64,000 nt of DNA from Haemonchus contortus. Its lineage: Eukaryota; Nematoda; Chromadorea; Rhabditida; Trichostrongylidae. Location: contig LS997562.1 of assembly GCA_000469685.2 (NCBI GenBank), positions 20,303,920-20,367,919 of the forward strand, given 5' to 3'. The notes below the pieces were generated by a model. The model saw only the letters and a program-made list of their open reading frames with translations. It was not told the origin of the DNA and did no database searches. Below are positions 1 through 9,475 of the stretch, in pieces (the stretch's first letter is position 1; each line of letters opens with the position of its first letter). The position numbers were made by a program, and so were the translations under genes.

Positions 1-104
1 AGGGAAAACTAAAAACGCCAACAATGCCGTGTGAATCCAACAAATGACATTTTCGGGACGTTTTATATATCATTTGACAAGATCGCTCGATAAAAATAAC
101 TTAC
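1..104 (-). other. rab-10: Start of rab-10 intron 1 (partial)
   Basis: On the minus strand the coding exon ends with the first base of a glycine codon at 105 and is followed at once by GTAAGTTATT, a strong nematode 5' splice site at 104. The acceptor is not in the window, so the intron runs off the left edge and is at least 104 bases long. Phase 1 intron. Confidence 0.85.
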
Positions 105-231
105 CGATCGTTGAGATGAATGTCGTATTGAAGGCGTCGTCGCTAAACCGATAAAGTATACACGTCTTTCCCACACCCGAATCGCCGATGAGCAATAGTT
201 TGAACAACAAATCATACGGCCGACGAGCCAT
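105..231 (-). CDS. rab-10: RAB-10 small GTPase, first coding exon (partial gene)
   Basis: The 127-base exon encodes 42 residues plus the first base of codon 43, starting [20 protein letters not shown]. Seen directly: the phosphate-binding P-loop GDSGVGKT at residues 16-23, the [12 protein letters not shown] stretch, and the start of the switch I/effector region TFISTIG at 37-43. The MARRPYD start and DDAFNTTF separate Rab10 from Rab8, which has DAFNSTF; from memory only residue 8 (Leu for Met) differs from C. elegans RAB-10. Known role: membrane-anchored GTPase in endosome-to-plasma-membrane and basolateral recycling and in dendrite growth. The ATG at 231 is set by homology and lies 16 bases after a nematode splice acceptor. 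The rest of the gene (switch II, the G4/G5 motifs, the prenylated tail) lies beyond the left edge. Confidence 0.95.
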
Positions 232-255
232 TTAGGAGCTCAGTTTTCTGTAAAA
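232..255 (-). promoter_or_regulatory. rab-10: Nematode splice acceptor and 16-base 5' leader of rab-10
   Basis: Reading the minus strand, TTTTACAG (255 to 248) is followed by a 16-base leader and the rab-10 ATG. TTTTCAG-like acceptors a few bases before the ATG are typical of nematode spliced-leader trans-splicing sites. A 5'UTR intron acceptor would look the same, so trans-splicing is inferred. No SL RNA gene is visible in the window. Confidence 0.6.
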
Positions 256-2986
256 TAGTAAAATTGAGCATTTTACATCACAGGAATGTCACACAGTACT
301 GGAATTACAGTATATTGAGGAAAATATGCGAAATGATATCACGAAAGGATGAAAAGCAAAGGAAAAAAGCTAGAAGGGCGGGTTTCACAAATGAAAGTCG
401 AATAATTAAAATAGCAAATGCAAAATGCTAAAAGAACCACTGCTAGAGAAGAGACATCGATTCGAGGTGGAGATTACTATTCTCTTGGTACCTCAGAATA
501 TCGACCACGAAAAGTGCAAGGCCCACCACGAGCAGGCAAAATCGATTTCGGAAAAGAGGCAACTATCCGTCCACATATTTCGGCTTTCCTTTTCTAGCTG
601 GCTATGCGCCATTAGTGTGAGTGCTTTTGATTGACGAATAACAAACGTGGGAAACTATAAATATCAAAAACTCTCAACAATACGGGAACCCAACTTCACC
701 ACAAAGGCGACTACACATGGGAGTAAGAAATGTCCCAAAAGGAAACCATTAAGGAACCGGGGAAATTAACCAACGGCGTTTTTGAGGGTAATCGTATAAT
801 TGAACGATTTATGGTGGAGCGCAAGAAAAAACGCAGCGTCTGCATACAGGAAAACGATTTCGATCACCGCCCCGCTGTTTTGCACGTTAATGTTTGCTTC
901 TGGTCATTTGTTTTCCGTTTTTTTTCACCGCAGCGAATTGGTCAACATGCGGAAAGGAGCGCTTACAATGTAAGGATCCAGCTGCTCATCCATACTAATG
1001 TACTTACTGCGATCATTTGCCCAACAAAAACAATCCGACCATCAAGACTGAATTTTTTGAAAATAAAAAGAGAGAAACGTTGGCAAACAAAATTCAAACC
1101 ACTACGCGTGGAAAAACGTAACTGAAGTAACTGAAGTGAGCAACAGCTGCTCGTCACTGCCGACTTGTCACATCTTTGGTGACTCCTCTGCGGGGGATTT
1201 TACAACCCAAGTCAAAACCACAAGAATACCGTCATATTCAAACAACCTGTTACATGAATCATAGTCCACGCATGTCCCTGAGGACAATGCAAGGTAACAA
1301 TAGTAATGAAGCCCGGTTCCCTTAGGATCAAAGAACAAAATCGCAAATTCAAATAAGAGAAATGCGAAGAAATGTCAAGGAACGCAAGCAGCTGGGCTCC
1401 CACAAAACGAGGGAGGATGTTGAACAATCGTGCGCGGCGCACTCTTCATACTGAAGAAAAATTGTACGAAGAATATCCGAGAAAATAAGAACAGAGAGAT
1501 CATGTAAACAGAGGAAGTTGACGGTTTGATAAGAAAAGCGAAGCCAACTACCTTGCTCTCAACTATCTTACTCCCAAACTAACCCCACTCTGGAATAATG
1601 GGTACTAAAAAGTTCTCAGCGATAAGCCATGCTAAAAATGGATTCTCAAACCCGCGACTGCAACATCAGCTCCCGAACTCTCAGCACTACAACACATGGA
1701 AAAGTGAGAAACGTTCTGAATCCGTTGGACTAGCTCTTTCCAACTTTTCATTGACGAGAGTTGACCTCATCATTTTCATGCAATAGCAACATAACCCTTG
1801 TCGAAACTCAACAATAGAGCCTTTCAGAAAGGGCAGAGTTCAGAAATCGAAACTAGACTTTGTTCTGCACACGTCGAACACCTTCATGTAAATGGTTGCA
1901 GTCCATTCAAAACACTCAAATGGCCAGAAATAGCCGAGCGATCTAAACATTAGCACAAAAAGCTACATCGAAGAATCAGTCTCCCAGATTGCACTCTCAT
2001 AAAGAAAGGTAATCAGTCCTTCCCGAAAATTCTGAAAGATAGAACAACATTTCGTGGAAACGAAAACTAATATCTCAAAAAAAAAAGGATGCCCTAAATG
2101 AACGGAAAACTCACAACTCCCTTTACTCCCATATTTTAAGAAAAACCTACCCACTATTCGTGAAAGGAACATATTCAGTTGCGAATCCGTTAACTTAATG
2201 GTACTGAGCCTTCAAAGGCAATTTACTGGGCCCTAATTGGGACTTGTCCCCGATTACGCAGCGATTTCTATATGCTCGGGATGAAATACTGCTGAGCGGT
2301 CAGTCACCACACAGACAGCTACTCAAATAAGATAATTAACGTAACGCCGCATAGTGACAGGTGGCCCGTAATTTCAAAGCCTCAATTCGAGGCCCACTCA
2401 AAACAATTTAGACCAAGGCGGTCGGCGAGAAAAGAGACCAGCACAGAATCCGATTCCATCACATTGGGATCTTGGAGTAAGCGGTGGAAGATGGAATAGG
2501 AATTTCAAGAAAAACATGGAACACCAAAAATAGAACAAAATTCCCAAACAGAACGCCAAGAAGCGATGTTTATCCTGTTCCATATTATGAAAATTGCTGA
2601 CAAAATTGTGCCAGATGCGATGGACAAATGCATTCTATAGTTCACTGCAGTATTTCCAATAGCATTTCACGAGGCCAAAACACGTTCACTACAAAAACAT
2701 CGATATATTACATTGCAATCGAGTTACCACCAGTGAATTTGTGAGCCCGTTCTACAAGCATGAACAGTGGGAACGTAGGACGAGGGGAAATTCTCTCAAA
2801 CGCTGCGCTTACAACAGTAAATTGGTAGTAGACCTTATACCTACAAAGGAAGGAGGGGAAGCAATCACGACGTTGAAAAAAGCCCTTCAAAATAACCGTG
2901 TATCCAAGTTTCACTCGAAATCGGTGAAAGCATATGAAAGTGTACCTTGAGCATAGTGGCCGGTTAGTAAAGTTTGATAGTTTGAG
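256..2986. other. Upstream/intergenic DNA, no gene recognised
   Basis: A-rich on the plus strand. All frames are shorter than about 130 codons, overlap each other on both strands and match no family I know. The promoter of rab-10 should lie in the first part, but no TATA or initiator element stands out. Confidence 0.5.
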
Positions 2987-2999
2987 CCCCCCCCCCCCC
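2987..2999 (+). repeat. Poly-C tract (13 C)
   Basis: Homopolymer of 13 C, preceded by AGTTTGATAGTTTGAG. A similar lead-in (GGTTGATAGTTTGGT followed by five C) occurs near 58,050, so the tract may belong to a dispersed element. A degraded SINE copy follows directly. Confidence 0.8.
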
Positions 3000-3017
3000 G
3001 TCAGAGTGATATTGCGA

Positions 3018-3205
3018 ATGCTTATGTAGCTCTTGAAATGCTTGTGATCCAGCCGATGTTCAAGTCGCCAGCTTCATTTGCTCAGATGATTCTGATACCA
3101 AACAACCGACTCCAAAGAAATGGAAAGCGTGGGCGGCCTGGGCGGGTATCGATCTGACGTGAGATTAGATTCCCGCAATAATGCCATTACCCCATCTCCG
3201 CCACA
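3018..3205 (-). repeat. tRNA-derived SINE, degraded copy 1
   Basis: Minus-strand copy of the window's main SINE. The head reads GAGATGGGGTAATGGCATTA near 3,185-3,205. The body keeps the GGGCGGGTATCGAT, GATTCTGATACC and CCAGCCGATGT blocks in the reverse order seen from the plus strand. Heavily diverged and truncated at the 3' end. Confidence 0.55.
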
Positions 3206-4091
3206 GCCATTCATCAAGTCGCTATTCCAACCTCTCGACCTCTAGTTAGAGTCAATTACCTTGTCCGTAGAAATGGATGGCATGATTGGTCTGGGCATAT
3301 TTCAGTCGGTGCGCCCTCTTCCAGTTACTCTTTTCGGCCACTTTGGGCGACTGCTTCAATATCTCGATAGCAATTTATTGCCGATTACGTCACAACCGTG
3401 GGTGTTCCACTACTGACGTCTTTAGCACCGCGAACCACTCTAGGTAATTATCGCGTTTATCGAAAGTAAACAGACTGGAAAGTGGAAGCGAGCCGATCAA
3501 TACGCAAAGAGGGTGCTCACATCTACGGCACTAAATTGTAGATTCAAACCATCTAACAAAGGGATACTGGCCCACAAATCTTTTACCACTCCGAGTGAAT
3601 GAATCAGCATTTATACTGGGGACGTTAAAATGGCCTTTTCCTTCTCAAACGCAGAGAGCTTAGCATCCGTACTTTAAGAAGCATTTAGTGCACATTCATA
3701 GCCATCCGCACGAATTAGTAAAGTTCCGCTTTCAAAAGAGCTTTTGAACAATAGTTGCGATTCGATGCAAGGTTCACGGGACGAGATCTAACAATAATGA
3801 CGTTATGGGGAATTTTGCTCTGCAGCAGGAAATGCAGAGCTCAGATGACCGCAGATCTTACCTACAGTATCTCTCATACCCAACATATCAGAATCGATTC
3901 AGAGAAGCCAAGGTAATAGCTACATATTTGAAAAAATATCGACCTAAAAATGAAATCCGTAGGCGAGAAACCAACTGCCTGTTTTGAACGAACGGTAAGA
4001 AAAAGGACACCGTTTGCACTAATAAAACTTGTCCAAAAGCACATTTTAAAGGAATAAAAGATCAAATTTCCGCGAATAACCCATATTTAGT
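3206..4091. other. No gene recognised
   Basis: Unassigned spacer between two SINE copies. The longest ATG frame, about 60 codons at 3,805-3,987, has no recognisable content. Confidence 0.5.
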
Positions 4092-4378
4092 AGCGCCTAC
4101 GCATTCAACTCCCATTCAGATTCGTAATGACCTTTGAATGTATAATTGTCCGTATACTGCATCAAATGGATACAATGATTTGAGGCCACCAGTCCACACC
4201 CAGTCCACGAATAAGTAAACGCCTTCAACCATCTAGATATGATTGGTACCAATTTGAGAAGCCCCGGAGAGAAGAAAGGCTCGATTCAGGCGGACCCAGA
4301 CGGGTAGCGGTCCTACAGAAACTCGATCACCGTGTGGTAACGGCGCCATACGGCATTACGGTACCTCCGCCATTGAAA
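4092..4378 (-). repeat. tRNA-derived SINE, degraded copy 2
   Basis: Minus-strand copy. It shows the family blocks ACGCATTCAACTCCCATTCA and GATTCGTAATGACC at the left (3' end of the SINE) and, at the right, a reverse-complement head with GGTGATCGAGT (B-box-like) and GGCGGAGGTACCGTAATGCC (weak A box). Contains small insertions relative to the others. Confidence 0.55.
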
Positions 4379-5416
4379 ATGTGTTATAGGGCGTTAAACA
4401 CAATTGCACAATGTAAATTTTACACTCATTTACTAGTACTCATAAAAATAGCTCTTCATTTTCGCCTCCCTTAGCACTACCTAGCCTACCTAATTTCCTG
4501 CAGTACTCGACATTCTGTACGGGGTATACTTGATGAGAAAAGGTCAACAGGCACCGCAGCCAATTGAGGAAGGATATGCCACAGGCATTGTGTGAGTAAG
4601 CGAAAGGAAACCAGTATAGTAGCAGTTCTCACTAAACCTACTTACAACAGGTAATCATAGGAGCACAATGTGATATATTATCGAACAAAAATACGCTCTT
4701 CTCGTAGGAGTCATATAATTGCACACTTGATTCCGCCTTTTCCCACGGACCGAAGAGAAATAAGCAAACATGTACTATACAGAACATTTACCTCCTCCGT
4801 TCGGTTCGCTTAATGATAAGAACTGAGAATAATAACAAAAAGTGGGCCAGCTGGATGAGTGACAACAGGAACGAAAGGGGCGGGCCGCTGAAGAGCGGGA
4901 AAGGGGCTTCGGACGGCCTAAGCACTCACAAGCGGTGGTGGTTACGCCGCTTGCAAGTCTTTAAAAGGTAATGGGTACTAAATGATGAGGTTTTTAGAGC
5001 GCCCACACATCCGACTTCTATTTAAAACCGTAGAGACGCTTGAATGCACATTCAGTTATGCAGTAATTTCCGGAGTAACAGCTCCAAGGAGGTGGGGACT
5101 GGAAAAATAGAAGGAAAAATTAGCAGAATCTAAGCAACACCTCGGTACAGATTCTCAGAACTAAACGAAATTAACTGCTCTGACATTGTAATTTGTGAAC
5201 TTACAACGACAGAGCAGTATCCGTTCGGTGCAAAAATAGAAACACTAAAACCGCTGAGAATACACCTTGGTGATTCACCGGCATATCTATGTATTCCCAT
5301 TGCAGATTGAGAAATTCGCTACTTATTCATTTCCTAATTCTGATGCAGGACAGAGAAATAAGCACTGACGCTTAAACACACAACACGTGTCTAAGGGCTA
5401 GTCACAGTATGATTTC
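4379..5416. other. No gene recognised
   Basis: Unassigned DNA. Sequence near 4,840-4,970 is locally GC-rich, but no frame over 60 codons is convincing. Confidence 0.45.
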
Positions 5417-5655
5417 ATCATGCTGCTTGAGATATCCGATCTCATCGAATACTGCATATAAATTTATCTATTGACATCCTATCCCTATTTGAGCTCCCCT
5501 TCATATTCATTATCTTTCCAGCATATGTACCACTAACACAACACAAAAATAGGCCTGGATGACAAAAAATGTACTACCACCAAACCGTTGAACACGTAAC
5601 CATTGATCATTTGGTGGACAATGATAATGCGATGAAGAAACCGGCGAGGGGCTAG
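5417..5655 (+). repeat. Tandem duplication, unit 1
   Basis: About 240 bases that recur, diverged, 256 bases downstream at 5,675-5,900. Shared blocks include ATCATGCTGCTTGAGATAT / GTCATTATGTTGCTTGGGAC, TGACATCCTATCCCTAT / TGACACCCTATCCCTAT, CTCATCGAATACTGCAT / CTCATCGAATGCTGCAT, and GATAATGCGATGAAGAAACC / GATAATGCGCTGAGACC. The frame matching the ORF of unit 2 has a stop after about a dozen codons. Confidence 0.75.
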
Positions 5656-5674
5656 AGACCTGTTACAGTCGGAG

Positions 5675-5900
5675 TCATTATGTTGCTTGGGACATTCGAG
5701 CTCATCGAATGCTGCATGCAATTTTATATCTTGACACCCTATCCCTATGTGGATTCTCCTTCATACTCTTCATTTTCTCCAGCTTATGTGGCACATCTCA
5801 ACGAAAAAAAAAATCCTGTAATGGCGAAAAAAAGTATAGCACTGTACGTAAACATTGATCGGTTGATGGACACTGATAATGCGCTGAGACCGGCGTGGGG
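5675..5900 (+). repeat. Tandem duplication, unit 2, with 74-codon open frame
   Basis: Second unit of the duplication. An ATG at 5,680 opens a 74-codon frame starting MLLGTFELIECCMQFYILTP and ending at the stop at 5,902. It matches no family I know. In unit 1 the same frame starts MLLEISDLIEYCI and then stops, and the similarity carries on as TSYPYLSSPSYS against TPYPYVDSPSYS. Either an old coding exon was duplicated and one copy died, or the open frame in unit 2 is chance. Confidence 0.6.
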
Positions 5901-5904
5901 ATGA

Positions 5905-6370
5905 AAAACGATGCAGATTATAACTAGAATAACCAGATAAAGACAAATACGAAAATTGGAACGGTGTGGTGCTAAAATGACGACGCTGACAATATGATCG
6001 GAAATTTACGATGGAAACTGGGTAACAGTGACGATCCGTGGGATAATGATGTCAGATGTCAGCTTGGAGAAAGCAAGTTGCCCTAACTAGCAGAAACTCC
6101 TCCGTAAACACTAATACAAGGATAAAATGAAATTATCCAAGTGTAGGAATCAGAAAATTAGCAAGATAAGCCAGAAACTTCCACCTATTCAAAAATCGAT
6201 AAACTATAAGGCAAATTAAAAAAGCCTTGATAGCAGCAGGCCATTTTGGTTGGGAGATGTTACCTCCAGATTTGCAAATTACCTAAAGCGGCAGTTCCGA
6301 AACGAAACATAATTAAGTTTGAAAAAATGGAAACCAGTTCAGTCAATTTTGATTGGTTAATGCCCGGAGC
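5905..6370. other. No gene recognised
   Basis: A-rich spacer with no open frame worth noting. Confidence 0.5.
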
Positions 6371-6375
6371 TCCTG

Positions 6376-6383
6376 TATAAAGG
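6376..6383 (+). promoter_or_regulatory. TATA-box-like element
   Basis: TATAAAGG lies about 30 bases before TTCAACAACA, which resembles an initiator, and 57 bases before the ATG of a short open frame. Positional evidence only. Confidence 0.3.
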
Positions 6384-6432
6384 TAAAGATGGGGGCGACA
6401 GACAAGTTCAACAACAGTTCCACCAAAAATCA

Positions 6433-6696
6433 ATGCTAATAATTACTCACGAACAGTCCGACGAATGGGTTAAGAGGTACTTGGCTCAGGCACAAAGCCA
6501 CTGCCTCTGCGCTGACGGCATCGATACTGGCGAATTTCGTAATGCGCACGGAAAAGTGCTCACCACCGAAAAAAAGTGTTCGATTCTAGAAACACCATGT
6601 TTTCCCGACCACCAACATCTTCTCCCAACCCGAATCTCCCATATCCCCAGATCTTTAACTCCGCTTTTTATGAGGTATAAATCATTTGAATTGTGA
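6433..6696 (+). CDS. Hypothetical 87-residue protein after a TATA box (doubtful)
   Basis: An ATG at 6,433 opens an 87-codon frame, starting MLIITHEQSDEWVKRYLAQA, that stops at 6,696. What favours it: a TATAAAGG element 57 bases upstream, a purine-rich leader (CCACCAAAAATCA) before the ATG, and an AATAAA at about 6,836 downstream. What weakens it: no recognised domain, no signal peptide or membrane segment, a length chance can produce, and an equally long overlapping frame on the other strand (6,486-6,707). It may be a small single-exon gene, an exon of a larger one, or nothing. I cannot assign a function. Confidence 0.2.
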   Translation: MLIITHEQSDEWVKRYLAQAQSHCLCADGIDTGEFRNAHGKVLTTEKKCSILETPCFPDHQHLLPTRISHIPRSLTPLFMRYKSFEL

Positions 6697-9159
6697 AAAA
6701 ACGCCATCTATTTTGCCATTATATGACTGGGCTCAGAGTGGAACACACGGAGGGCAACATTCAAAAATCAGTAATTAGACGCTACTCGATCGATGAGGAT
6801 GCGCCACGCACTTAAATCCACTCGGAATCCGAAGGAAATAAATTTACAAATTAAAACTTTCAAAATTATATCCAGCCAACACAATAGCGTAGAGAAATCC
6901 AGGAACATACGGAATACGGTATTCACCGTTCGCTCAAAGCAACATTCTAGAAGGAAAATGTTTCGGTTACCATGAACCAATTTACAGGAACCCGGTTAGA
7001 TTTATTACTAGAGCGGTCACAGCTACGTAGATTGGGGTATCGCAACGAACATTTAAATAAATGTCACTTAGAATAGTCGAAAAAACTGAAATCTATGCAA
7101 ATATTTGATAAATAATTGAGATAACTTAAACATGAAAGATCATTTGGACATTTTGCATCCACGACGATATTGATTTCGCTTCAGAAAAACGCTTATGAAC
7201 AGTAAACTCCTCGCCGTCTATCCTTACAGTTTGTAAATCCAAGAAACCAACAAAAATGGAAAGTGGAAAAGGGTGAGTCACGAATGAACCCGATCACCCG
7301 ATGAAGTGTAACACGACAACGAAAGAATCATTACGTCACACTTCTCTAGAGGCAGGAAGCAAAGAGGTTATCTCGTGCTTTTGTTCACCATGTGACTGAA
7401 GCAGCAGTTAGTCCGATCTCAATGAAAGATGTGTTACAAAAAGGTGTGGCTATGGAACATGTGCATGAGATGAAGGTTACATCGAGAAGATCAAAGCTGA
7501 TAGCTCGTGAAGGATGGTATGGGAGAACAATTTCGAATTTCTGAGGTTAATAAAGTTACCAAACACTGATGTTGACAATAAATTCGTGAAACCTTATCAC
7601 GATCCTCACCCAACGTCACTCGGTATATCGGTCCAATTTGATGAGCTGGGCCACGAAGAACAAAAGGAAAAAAAATTAACACGACCTGATCAATACCAAT
7701 GGTAAATATTTTGTACTTTTAAGGAAAGCTGACTTTACTGAAGCCATAAATGATTACGGCACAGTTCGTTCTACTTTTCTTATTCCGTTTCAAAGAACTT
7801 TTTCCCTACATGTGTGACAAGGAGCATCGTGACCACAGGTCTCAGCCCACACAATGTTTAACTCGAGCCGTGGAACTAGCAGTAAAGATCAGAAACAAGC
7901 GAAAGAGTTCTTTAATGGCTAGAAATACTCAACATCACCAATGTTAAGCATTTCAAGGAAGTAATAAAAGTAGTCGAGCATTTCTAAGTAAGTAGAAGAT
8001 AAAGGACTTTATTACTATTACTGCAAACACGAGAGCTTCTTGGAAATTTCTTGAAATACAACTTCCTGGAGATTGGCACAAAACTTCGTGGAACTTTTTC
8101 GGAACGATTGGGGCTTTGAAAAAGGAAAATTTCAAATCATGAAGAAATCAGCAGATTTGGTAACAAAAGCAAACGAAGTTTAGAAATCCCCATCATCACA
8201 ATGTTCTCGCCGCACCGATCATTACCCCTTTTCAAAAGCTCCTCTGATAATGAGCTAATTCAGAGTCATGTTAGTTACATACTGTTTTTACTGATAACAA
8301 CTGGACAGTCTTCTAGACCGCGGAATCAGTTCGATGAAAGAGCTAAACTTAACGAGTAGAAATAAAAGCCTATGAAAAGGTTGCAAAAGAGTAGTTTGCC
8401 AATTTTCGGCAAAAAAGTAAATGCTGAGTAGAAAAATGCTAAAGAAATGCTCTGACATCACAGAAAATCGTGATCATTCGATAAAAGAGTATATGAAGCC
8501 CTTAAAAGCATGTTCAACGACTCTTCATCGGGCAAAAAAAAAACTATCGCTTTCTTTCTTATCGGAATAATCTCTTTTACAACGCTTGACAATCTGCAAT
8601 CCCTCTCGACGTCACTTTCGAACAAACGATAAAGTCCGAAGTCAAAGTTGTCGAGCACAGAAAAGAAGAAAACAAAAAAAAAAACGAAACTGGGAACAAA
8701 TACACCAAAAGGACTGGACACCCCTCTTAAGGATGCTTCCCACATGCCTCTCCCCATTACCAGTACAGGCAGGGTGAGTCCAATGATTCGAAACAAAGTC
8801 CACCAGGTCGATATCAAGAAACAAAACGAAACGAACGCCCGCACACAACTAGTCAACAGCGATGGGCAGAATCGATCTATGGTCGTCTGCGTCTCTAAAC
8901 ATGCCTGCAGTTAGACGCAGAGAAGCAGGGTCATTGATGACGCGCGCACCCGAAAAGTACTGCCTGCCATCGTGGTGGCGTGATTACTAGTATGGGGATT
9001 CTTCCCACACGTAAAATATGCACAATATAAGTAGGCTGCCGTGGATCAATCGGTATAAAGTGGCCGCATGAGAATGCAATGCAATAGAAGGGAAAAGAGA
9101 AGAATAGACCGATGAGAATTCCCTTTTGGGAGAATGCCCAAACAAGCTGGAATGCGAAA
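6697..9159. other. No gene recognised
   Basis: A-rich DNA with many A runs, for example around 8,660-8,690. The longest frame, 132 codons on the minus strand at 8,458-8,856, is a phenylalanine-rich product of A-rich sequence read backwards and is overlapped by frames in the opposite direction. No homology recognised. Confidence 0.45.
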
Positions 9160-9475
9160 GAGGTAGGGTGGTATCCCTACGCTAATAAGGGGCACAGTTC
9201 GTGATAGAAATGGTTTCAGAGAACTCTCCCTTGGATAAATCTGTGACCTCCAAGGATAGCATGACGGATGCTTCCGGGTCGAAAAACGGCCAAGTTAGAA
9301 TGTAAGAAGGACCCTCAAACCGGCTAAGCCGACAGAGTAACGGAACTTCTCCCCTATCGCGGCATTCTCCCTTGCTGCATGCGGCAAATGCCACTGCAGT
9401 TACCGTACCCACCCCGCCTCCCGCCAATCGATAGGACGCGATATTTTTCCTTGACTGGCTTGCTTTTTCATTGGA
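9160..9475. other. GC-richer patch, function unknown
   Basis: Higher in GC and CpG than its surroundings, with frames open on the minus strand (9,182-9,427) but no recognised domain. Followed by a T-rich tract (9,445-9,510) and then a TATATAAAC near 9,549. It could be a regulatory region. Confidence 0.3.

Noticed and set aside
8458..8856. 132-codon Phe-rich minus-strand frame as a membrane protein
   Set aside because: The hydrophobic run comes from an A-rich tract read in reverse, and overlapping frames on both strands show relaxed composition.
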